DNA from: Larimichthys crocea
Lineage: Eukaryota > Chordata > Actinopteri > Sciaenidae
Assembly (NCBI RefSeq): GCF_000972845.2
Contig: NC_040022.1
Coordinates: 2,147,011 to 2,211,010, forward strand
Direction of reading: 5' to 3'
DNA length: 64,000 bases
The notes under the pieces are model-generated. The model had not been told where the DNA came from. It did no database searches and saw only the letters and a program-made list of their open reading frames with translations. This document shows positions 54,705-64,000 of the stretch, one piece after another (position 1 is the stretch's first letter; each line of letters begins with the position of its first letter). Made by a program: the position numbers and the translations under genes.

Positions 54705-57700
54705 CTTCAGGTTCCACAACAAGAAGCCGGTACCAGACCCTTCGAAGTATTTCCACACTCTCCATTCTCTCCATGGAGGAAATCTAAAGGTAAACATTCA
54801 AACCATACATTAAGCCTTTTTACCAAATGTCCTACCACATAGAACAGTTTGACATTTCTTTCAGCAGATGTGACCACCGAAACCTATTTATACATAGATG
54901 ATCTGTTCACTTTGACTTCCTTATTGAAGCTGCTGCTCATTATGGTAGATGGATAAAATGGATCAATGTTAATCAGTATTCAGCAAAGTAACTGAATAAT
55001 ACTAGTAATAGTGGCTCAGTAATGTCACTGTAATGTAGCAGCTCAAAAGACTGCAATACAGCCAATACAAATGCAATTGAGTGGTACATGGTGTCATCTC
55101 CCAGCTGGAGTACCCCAGGGTTCAATGTTGGGCCCACTGACAGTATAAAGAATGGATGGTGCAGACCTGGGGCGGTCTGAATGAGGTCTGGTGCTCAAAC
55201 AAGCCATCTGTAACAGCACCTACATGTCAGTCAAAGCATCCACGCTGTTATATCTGCATAACTTAAAGCCTTAATATAATTTGAAGACAGTTGTATTATA
55301 AAAAATTCACCCTCAGTACAGTTGCATGCAGGAACACAGTTGGCACTTCCTCTTTATACTTCTCACAGAGGTGCGCAGCTACATCATCACATAACAGGCC
55401 TGGTAACCATGTACAAACTTTCCTGTGGTGGAATACTATACTCTAGAAATACAGAATTTAATTAAAAGTGATTAAGTCATGTATGTTATGTATTCTGCAA
55501 AGTACAGAGTAACTATAGCTGTCAAAATAACAAAGAGGGATTAAAAAAGTACAAGCGGCATCAAATCTGAAGTAAAGAACCTCAAAATTACATCTGAGTA
55601 CAGCCAGAAGGTCAGTTTACTAGTCTTGTCTTGTGAGTTCCACAACATTATGAAAAAGCCAAACAAGCAGGAAGTCCAAATACTGAAGAAAGTAGAGCTG
55701 CTGCTGTTGGGGGCCCTTCAGACAGTTTGTCTCATGACCTCCTGCCTATTTTCCATTTGCAGGTTTAATAAGAAATGAGGGTGTGTCACTCACCGCTGAT
55801 TACCAGTAAAAAGTCGCAGGCACAGTCTGCCCCAGATTTTTAAAAGGTCTTTGGTGTATTTTGTTGTTGCTTCTCAAGAAACACACATGCCACTCTTTCT
55901 TTCTTTATTTCTAGAAGGGCTGAATCCTCTGTCAGCTCCTGCGTCGTTCTTCATGGCCCAGCCATGCGACCACATCTCCCCAGTCGAGTTGTGTGAAGGC
56001 TCTGACGTTGCCCCATCCACCTCTCCATCCTCCAGCTCCACCACCACCCTGCTCAGTTCAAGTTCTACCCCTCGGCTGGCTCAGACACCAGCAGGGTCGC
56101 TGACAACTCCTCCTCCTCTTCTTCATCCTGTTTCTCCAACATGGGCATTTCCTGTCCAGCTCCTCCGGCAGCTCAGCTCAAACTGACCCCAATCCCCCTA
56201 CTTCACATCACGATGATTTCCACAACTGCCACAACAACCTCCACCACTCGCGCTCTGCCCATCCTCACCAACTTTCCAATCTATGAGAGCTTGAAGAAGG
56301 AGCCTCAGAGCCCGGACTCGGGCTTTGGCATCGGAAAGGAAGATGAAGAGGAGAAGGAAGATAAAATGGTTGTGAATGTAAAGAGGAGGAGGTTAATCAG
56401 CAGACCTCTCCTCTCGTCATCCTCCCTCTCTGTCTTCCTCCCTGGACATGCCCTCCCTCCCTCCCTCCCTACCCCCCTCTAACACTCCCGGTCACTCAGG
56501 TATCCACTGATAGTCAACAAGTAGACACACCTGTGGCAGCTGCCAGTATAACTACTACGCCGCCTGGCCTATGGCTGGTGCCATGTGCAGGTCTTCCTCC
56601 ATGCCTGTGGAGACTTGTAAAACAGGATATCTGACCCCAAAGAGCTGCAAACCACTTCAGCAATAAATCCATCTGAAAACTTCATGTAATGAATCTGGAA
56701 GAACCCCTATGTGATTGTTCAGGCAGCCTGACATGGATTAGTCTAATCTTTTTTTTTTTTTTGAAAAACAAAATTTAAATCTAAATTAATAATTTTAGTC
56801 ACTTGGGGTAAGAAGAACAAGCTGAATAAAGGTCCAGGTGTAAAGATTTAGGAGTGTTTATTGACAGGAATGGTATACAGTATCCATTAGTACGTTTTCA
56901 TTAGTGTATAATGCCTGAATATAAGAATCATGTGTTTTTCTAGAAATGAACTTTGTTTTTTAATGTGAATTTGGCAGCTGAGTTTTTCTCACATGCTTGG
57001 AAGGAGAGGGTGAGTGTATCATTTGTTTGCATGCTACTTACTGCTAGGTGGCACTACATCCAACACGGGGACGTTTAAAGTTTTCACAGTGAATGTGTTA
57101 ACACTTATTTTGCTTCTCTGGGAAATACCATACACGGTATAAATATGGATGTTGTATCCATTATGTCATCATCAGGGTCCTGCCTCTTCCACCCCTCCCA
57201 GCTGATCAAAAATTAGCTGGCAAACAGGCCGCCTGTAATGGCATCCACCTGCTGATCAAAGCTAATGTTCTTAGCCACGGCAAGGACTGAATCTTTGTAC
57301 ACGGGGCAGTTGCTCTACCGACTGTGCTGAACGTCACCCATAATGTAGCTGATTTACGTATATGTAGCAATACTGCCGGACTCCTAACAAGTACCTTTAA
57401 ACTTCTTACGTTCACTGCAGTTTATTTGCATTAGTGTACAAATATGCATGAAATAACATTGCAAAGCAAAGTATGAACGTAGTTATTACTTTAAACTAAA
57501 TGCTACTGTCACTTAATAACGACGTTACAAACTGCTTTTTTTTTGGAGTTTGCTTTTATTACTTTAACCTAAAAATAGACAAAGACATATGTTCAAACTA
57601 CAATACCATTTTAATATATATAAAAAAAAAAATTAAAAAGATAAATACCAGGGTTTTTTTTTGTTCCTGGCAGGCAGATGTGTGATTTTTAAGAAGTAAA

Positions 57701-60353
57701 ACTTGATGTAAACGTGGTTTAATGTATGTAAATAGTCACAAATTACTTGTGATGAGGAACTTTTAGAGTCGAATCACGAGAAGATGTTATCGTAGGTGAT
57801 GTCTGCTATCGCTCGCACGATCTAAGCTCATGTTTAAGGGTGTGAAAGCAACATGTAGCATTAAATTTGTTGTTGATGTTTTGTTAAAAGTTGTAAGGCA
57901 GCTGGTTTGCCATCAGTGTTTTTGTCATCTCATTTGTTCGTCCACCTTTATAAATTATTTTTAAGAGTTTGAGCGATCAAATCAACACCTTTAATCATCA
58001 TAAATCATTATTTCAGAAACAGATAATTCATCTTACAATATACCAGCACCTGGTTTAAGTTTTACTGTCTACCTTACACTTTTGGTGTAATATTTCTAGG
58101 CTCTCATAAATCATTGGGGATAAATGTTGCTGCTCTCGTCTCTACATGTGCAGTATATTTCCGTTGCACTCAGTGACATCTGTGCAGAGACCAAACAAAA
58201 TAAAAACCTTTGGTAGAAATGGGTCACCCTTTGACTTCCTGTGTCGTTGTGGAGTGAAGGCTGAGGGGTGGGCATGTAAACCAACATGAGAAAGAGTGTG
58301 AGTGTGTATGTGTGTGTGTGTTTACGTGTCCTGTCAGGTGGTCCTGGTGGTGTGTGTGTGTNNNNNNNNNNTGTGTTTATTCTACATTAATTTGATCATT
58401 TTACATAAATAAATATTCATTATAAGCTTCAGTCTCAGAAAAATGCATTTAATTTATTGATACATTTATTGATAGATTAATCGCGATTAATCGCGATTAA
58501 TTCCAGAAATTTTTGCGATTAATTAGTTAATTTTTTTTAATCGATTGACAGCCCTACTATTTATACATAGATGATCTGTTCACTGACTTCTTTATTGAAG
58601 CTGCTGCTCTATTATGGTAGATGGATAAAATGGATCAATGTTCAATCAGTATTCAGCAAAGTAACTGAATAATACTAGTAACTAGTGGCTCAGTAATGTC
58701 ACTGTAATGTTAGCAGCTCAAAAGACTGCAATGTACAGCCAAAACAAATGCAATTGAGTGGTACATGGTGTCATCTTCCCAGCTGGAGTACCCCAGGGTT
58801 CAATGTTGGGCCCACTGACAGTATAAAGAATGGATGGTGCAGACCTGGGGCGGTCTGAATGAGGTCTGGTGCTCAAACAAGCCATCTGTAACAGCACCTA
58901 CATGTCAGTCAAAGCATCCACGCTGTTACTTCTGCATAACTTAAAGCCTTAATATAATTTGAACAGGTGTATTATATAAAAATTCACCCTCAGTACAGTT
59001 GTCATGCAGGAACTACAGTTGGCACTTCCTCTTTATACTTCTCACAGAGGTGGCAGCTACATCATTCACACAACAGGCCTGGTAACCATGTACAAACTTT
59101 CCTGTGGTGGAATACTATACTCTAGAAATACAGAATTTTAATTAAAAGTGATTAAGTCATGTATGTTATGTATTCTGCAAAGTACAGAGTAACTATAGCT
59201 GTCAAATAAACAAAGAGGGATTAAAAAAGTACTGAAGTAAAGAACCTCAAAATTACATCTGAGTACAGCCAGAAGGTCAGTTTACTAGTCTTGTCTTGTG
59301 AGTTCCACAACATTATGAAAAAGCCAAACAAGCAGGAAGTCCAAATACTGAAGAAAGTAGAGCTGCTGCTGTTGGGGGCCCTTCAGACAGTTTGTCTCAT
59401 GACCTCCTTGCCTATTTTCCATTTGCAGGTTTAATAAGAAATGAGGGTGTGTCACTCACCGCTGATTACCAGTAAAAAGTCGCAGGCACAGTCTGTCCCA
59501 GATTTCTAAAAGGTCTCTTGGTGTAGTTTGTTTGTTGCTCTCTAAGAAACACACATGCTACTCTTTCTTTCTTTATTTCTAGAAATGGCTGAATCCTCTG
59601 TCAGCTCCTGCCTCGTTCTTCACGGCCCAGCCATGCGACCACATCTCCCCAGTCGAGTTGTGTGAAGGCTCTGACGTTGCCCCATCCACCTCTCCATCCT
59701 CCAGCTCCACCACCACCCTGCTTCAGTTCAAGTTCTACCCCTCGGCTGGCTCAGACACCAGCAGGGTCGCTGACAACTCCTCCTCCTCTTCTTCATCCTG
59801 TTTCTCCAACATGGGCTATTTCCTGTCCAGCTCCTCCGGCAGCTCAGCTCAAACTGACCCCAATCCCGCCTACTTCACCTATCATGATGATTTCCACAAT
59901 CTGCACAACAACCTCCACCTCACGCTCTGCCCGTCCTTCACCAACTTTCCAATCTATGAGAGCTTGAAGAAGGAGCCTCAGAGCCCGGACTCTGGCTTTG
60001 GCATCGGAAAGGAAGATGAAGAGGAGAAGGAAGATAAAATGGTTGTGAATGTAAAAGAGGAGGAGGTTAATCAGCAGACCTCTCCTCTCGTCATCCTCCC
60101 TCTCTGTCTTCCTCCCTGGACATGCCCTCCCTCCTCTTCTCCTCTACCCCCTCCTAACACTCCCGGTCTAACTCAGGTATCTACTGATAGTCAACAAGTG
60201 GACACACCTGTGGCAGCTGCCAGTATTAACTACGCCGCCTGGCCTATGGCTGGTGCCATGTGCAGGTCTTCCTCCATGCCTGTGGAGACCTGTAAAACAG
60301 GATATCTGACCCTCAAAGAGCTGCAAACCACATTCAGCAATAAATCCATCTGA
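51767..60353 (+). CDS. il2rb: Interleukin-2 receptor subunit beta-like cytokine receptor
   Basis: IL2RB is the shared signalling chain for IL-2/IL-15 type cytokines on T and NK cells. Exons: 51767-51833, 51994-52138, 52255-52321, 52406-52499, 52736-52881, 54051-54234, 54509-54608, 54711-54789, then 59583-60353; all in frame, 550 residues. Visible: a signal peptide (VYIQVVLFSVGAHS), paired cysteines of the first fibronectin domain, WSNWS box (212-216), membrane helix MLSVGLILVIIVVLY, box 1 PVPDPSKYFHTLHSLHGGNL, an acidic tail with EEEKEDK and a C-terminal TGYLTLKELQ like the STAT5-docking tyrosine of human IL2RB. The last exon is present twice; the nearer copy (55917) is frameshifted, so the 59583 copy, beyond the gap, was used. 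Confidence 0.92.
52890..53390 (-). repeat. Interspersed repeat, copy 3 of 3, in il2rb intron 5
   Basis: Reverse complement of 39021-39440 and 10146-10450. It is the most complete copy, running from TTTCTCCACAACA back to CCTTAGGTTACACAAGG. Confidence 0.78.
54884..58361 (+). repeat. Copy A of 3.5-kb duplication (error-rich), ends at assembly gap
   Basis: Matches copy B (58557-62095) along its whole length, but is 61 bp shorter because of many single-base and small deletions spread over intron, exon and 3' flank alike. It stops exactly at the N-gap, inside a GT repeat, at the same point where copy B continues. This pattern suggests a false duplication from a low-quality contig end or second haplotype. 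Confidence 0.9.
55917..56669 (+). pseudogene. Duplicate, frameshifted last exon of il2rb (copy A)
   Basis: Corresponds to 59583-60353. Directly after the acceptor it reads AAG GGC TGA where copy B has AAATGGCTGAATCC, so a stop appears at the third codon; more 1-base indels follow. Not translatable as it stands. Confidence 0.85.
58362..58371. other. Assembly gap, 10 N
   Basis: Ten N bases inside a GT-rich run; the gap size is nominal. After it comes 185 bp ending in a dispersed repeat (GATTAATCGCGATTAATC and TTAATCGATTGACAGCCC) before copy B starts. Confidence 0.99.
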
Positions 60354-62095
60354 AAACTTCATGTAATGAATCTAGAAGAACCCCTATGTAATCGTTTTAG
60401 GCAGCCTGAATGATGGATTAGTCTAATCTTTTTTCTTTTTTTTTGAAAAACAAAATTTAAATCTAAATTTAATGATTTTTGGTCACTTGGGGTAAGAAGA
60501 ACAAGCTGAATTAAAGGTCCAGTGTGTAAGATTTAGGAGTGTTTACTGACAGGAATGGTATACAGTATCCATTAGTACGTTTTCATTAGTGTATAATCGC
60601 CTGAATATAAGAATCATTGTGTTTTTCTTGTCTTAAAATGAGCCCCGTAGTTCTCTGATCTAGAAATGAACTTTTTGTTTTTAATGTGAATTTGGCAGCC
60701 GGAGTTTTTCTCACATGCTTGGAAGGAGAGGGTGAGTGTATTCATTTGTTTGCAATTTGCTACTTTACTGCTAGGTGGCACTACATCCTACACGCTGGAC
60801 GTTTAAAGTTTTCACAGTGAATGTGTTAACACTTATTTTGCTTCTCTGGGAAATACCATACACTGTATAAATATGGATGTTGTATCCATTATGTCATCAT
60901 CAGGGTCCTGCCTCTTCCACCTCCCAGCTGATCTAAAAAATTAGCTGGCAAACAGGCCGCCTGTAATGGCATCCACCTGCTGATCAAAGCATAATGTATC
61001 ATCTTAGTCGGCAAGGACTGAATCTTTGTAAACGGGGCAGTTGCTCTACCGACTGTGCTGAACGTCACCCATAATGTAGCTGATTTACGTATATGTAGCA
61101 ATACTGCCGGACTCCTAACAAGTACTTTAAACTTCTACGTTTCACTGCAGTTTATTTGCATTAGTGTACAAATATGCATGAAATAACATTGCAAAGCAAA
61201 GTATGAACGTAGTTATTACTTTAAACTAAATGCTACTGTCACTTAATAACGACGTTACAAACTGCTTTTTTTTTTGGAGTTTGCTTTTTATTACTTTAAC
61301 CTAAAATCAGACAAAGACATATGTTCAAACTACTAATACCATTTTATATATATATATATAAAAAAAATTTAAAAAGATAAATACCAGGGTTTTTTTTGTT
61401 CCTGCAGGCAGATGTGTGATTTTTAAGAAGTAAAACTTGATGTAAATGTGGCTTAATGTATGTAAATAGTCACAAATTACTTGTGATGAGGAACTTTTAG
61501 AGTCGAATCACGAGAAGATGTTATCGTAGGTGATGTCTGCTATCGCTCGCACGATCTAAGCTCATGTTTAAGGGTGTGAAAGCAACATGTAGCATTAAAT
61601 TTGTTGTTGATGTTTTGTTAAAAGTTGTAAGGCAGCTGGTTTGCCATCAGTGTTTTTGTCATCTCATTTGTTCGTCCACCTTTATAAATTATTTTTAAGA
61701 GTTTGAGCGATCAAATCAACACCTTTAATCATCATAAATCATTATTTCAGAAACAGATAATTCATCTTACAATATACCAGCACCTGGTTTAAGTTTTACT
61801 GTCTACCTTACACTTTTGGTGTAATATTTCTAGGCTCTCATAAATCATTGGGGATAAATGTTGCTGCTCTCGTCTCTACATGTGCAGTATATTTCCGTTG
61901 CACTCAGTGACATCTGTGCAGAGACCAAACAAAATAAAAACCTTTGGTAGAAATGGGTCACCCTTTGACTTCCTGTGTCGTTGTGGAGTGAAGGCTGAGG
62001 GGTGGGCATGTAAACCAACATGAGAAAGAGTGTGAGTGTGTATGTGTGTGTGTGTTTACGTGTCCTGTCAGGTGGTCCTGGTGGTGTGTGTGTGT
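58557..62095 (+). repeat. Copy B of 3.5-kb duplication (intact)
   Basis: Contains il2rb intron 8 sequence, the intact last exon (59583-60353) and the 3' UTR. The UTR includes a common fish element from about 60513 (AAAGGTCCAGTGTGTAAGAT). An inverted dispersed repeat lies at 58855-58995. A likely poly(A) signal (AATAAA) is near 61931. Confidence 0.9.
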
Positions 62096-64000
62096 CACAG
62101 TGTGAGCATGTGTATTAAAGTGTGGTTTGACATTTAACTCTGACACAACCATCGACATCCGTTCACCTCAGAGATTTAGCCATGTCAGTAAGAAACCACA
62201 CAAGATGTTTCTTTTCATCAGTTTCTCCCTCTCCATTTTCCATTTCACAAAAACCTGTTAACGCGTCATACCCCAGTTATGTCAAGCAAAAGTGTAATAT
62301 TTGTAAAAAAAACAAAACACTATGTACTTGCTTACATGTTTTGGTGGCCTAAATTGAAAAATGATGCAATGTAAGCAGAGTTTTTAGAATCTGTCCAGCT
62401 TGAGTGCAACAACAACAGCAACAAAACCACAAGTTATTTATGTACTCCGCCATAGATGTACTCACTGACTCCTCACAGAGGAATGTACGCACTGAAGAAA
62501 ATCACTGGTTGGGTTATTTAACCCAAACTAAAACATTGTTAAAGCTCAAGTTGTTTGTTTTTAATGATTATTTTATTTGCTTTTATTTGGTAGTAGCATG
62601 CAAACAGGAAAGAGGGCAGAGAGAGAGAGAGAGAGAACGAGAGAGGGAGCGAGAGGTGGGTGTGTTGTTATTGCACAAAACAAACATGACAATGAAAACT
62701 GTAAAGAATACATGTATTATCAGGAGTAAACGCTGACAAAAAGGGGGATTTGCAGATTATGGCAATTTGCAACTATATTTTACAGAGATATGTCTGTGAA
62801 GGTTATCCAGGTCGACTTTCTTCAACAGGAGTTAAATCTGGGGCAACTGGACTTCAATGTGAACAAACATCTTTAAAGATCTACAACTAAGAAGCTTCTT
62901 CAGTTCTGACTAAGTGGTGGTGAGATCCAGGTATTTAGCCTAGACCAGGCTGCTCGTTGTTGTAACTGTAACCTGAGGTCTGGTGTGAACTACAGTTGTT
63001 AAGATCACCTAAAGGTCTTTACTTTCACTCCTCCTTTAAACCACCTCCCTTCCCTGTCGAAAAATGCAAACATCATTAAAAGAGTGACCCTAAGGTATAA
63101 GAAACCTACAGAGTCTAGTCCATGATGAGTGTGCCCTCCTTTGTTGAGCCAAGTGTTTGTGGAGTGGCTGTTTGACGTGGTTGTAGACCTGCGAAGACAT
63201 TTCGCCTCTCATCCAAGAGGTTTCTTCAGTTCTGACTGACTGGTGTGGAGATCCGAATATTTAGCCTAGGCACAATCGTAAGAAAAGAAACACCGACATT
63301 TGAGGGATGCACTCACAACTGGACCTTTGGGAAAGGACAACATTACAGGTGATGGAGAAAAGGACTGACCAACTAATCCTTACGTATCTGGCTTATTGCA
63401 GGATCCCGGTGTTCTTCAAACTCCACAGACTTCCACAGAAACTGGTACGCCCCAAAGACCGTACTCCAGAAAAGTAATCTGGTGTCCAACGCAGCCAGGA
63501 GCGCACAGACCTATACAACTGTTAAAGATTAACTGTTTTAACTCTTTATATGTATTTATGAGTCACTTCTTACGTGAGGTAAGTAGGAAATCTTATCTTA
63601 TATAAAAAATAGGATCAAAGTTACCCATTGACTTGGGTGTGATTGATTGTTTTCTACCATCAGATGCTGGTTAGAATAAGTTTTTAAGTGACGTTTTGCA
63701 TGATTGACATTTCTCATGATGCACTATGTTCATTCGGCCACTAGGTGACATTACAAAACTGAACAAATCTTCCCTGTGGGTTGTTGAGTGTTATATAGTC
63801 TTGTCTGTGCAGCATCTTCATCATTGCACATTCGGTCCCTGTGCCCCGGTTCAATAAATATTATCTTTATCTGTTTTTGCAGTGTCCATCAGGTGTTCAT
63901 CCAGCTGGATGGCTTTGCTGCCTCAGCCTGTTTAGATTTCCTCAGCTTGCTCAGTCAATCACAGAGCAAGCTTTGACCCAGATGGCCAGAGGAGAAAGCG
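62096..64000. other. Region downstream of il2rb, repeat fragments only
   Basis: A (GA)n run lies at about 62615-62660. Two related fragments (62885-62960 and 63165-63290) share CTTCTTCAGTTCTGACT and TATTTAGCCTAG; the second begins with AGACATTTCGCCTCTCATCC, common in fish mobile DNA. No gene is recognised up to the window end. Confidence 0.55.
63390..63530 (+). mobile_element. Degenerate retroelement fragment
   Basis: With frame changes the plus strand reads IPVFFKLHRLPQKLV and RPKDRTP, followed by SNLVS, similar to the end of fish retroelement polymerases ('LVHPKDRTPRHKQSNLVYAV'). It has no open frame. Confidence 0.45.

Overview
This is a bony fish (teleost) nuclear genome window, probably perciform-like. 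Genes have many small exons with GT-AG introns and AATAAA signals. The intergenic DNA is AT-rich and carries tRNA-derived SINEs, LINE remnants, small DNA transposons and microsatellites. A 10-N assembly gap sits at 58362-58371.

Layout. Minus strand: atf4 (3' end cut off at position 1; exon 1 near 2100-2300), then a proline-rich gene ending in an apolipoprotein-L domain (2937-8525). Plus strand: ctsd, cathepsin D (10933-14812). Minus strand: mief1 (17368-19344), whose 5' leader also encodes the LYR microprotein MIEF1-MP (19553-19765). Minus strand: a very unusual 1574-residue multi-enzyme gene (23206-28177). Plus strand: two tandem mpst-type sulfurtransferase genes (32697-34572 and 35494-36608, the second broken by a 41-bp duplication), ube2i/UBC9 (41089-43496), a small unrecognised four-exon gene (45420-47198) and il2rb (51767-60353). 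The last il2rb exon and its 3' flank occur twice, either side of the gap, and only the second copy is intact. Most of the rest is intron, UTR and repeats. The atf4, mief1, apol, mpst and il2rb neighbourhood matches genes I recall from human chromosome 22q12-13.

Main discovery. The 23206-28177 gene joins in one reading frame a choline/carnitine acyltransferase-like domain, an isoaspartyl peptidase/asparaginase-like Ntn-hydrolase domain, two HIT-like domains and an asparaginyl-tRNA-synthetase/asparagine-synthetase-A-like class II adenylating domain without an anticodon-binding domain. Nearly 3.9 kb of it is one uninterrupted exon. I know no described enzyme with this order. The parts suggest chemistry on aspartate/asparagine or a similar acid: adenylation, adenylate handling, amide or isopeptide hydrolysis, acyl transfer.

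Translation control is a second theme. atf4 keeps both classical uORFs, with the uORF2 start split by intron 1. A perfect 43-bp tandem duplication doubles the 3' splice site, so acceptor choice would decide whether uORF2 overlaps the atf4 start by 83 nt or stops exactly on it. mief1 is bicistronic in layout, with a five-codon mini-ORF (stop included) whose stop overlaps the microprotein start.

Caution: short exact tandem duplications (21, 41 and 43 bp) and the 3.5-kb duplication beside the gap may be assembly errors. All exon joins were read by eye from splice signals and reading frame.
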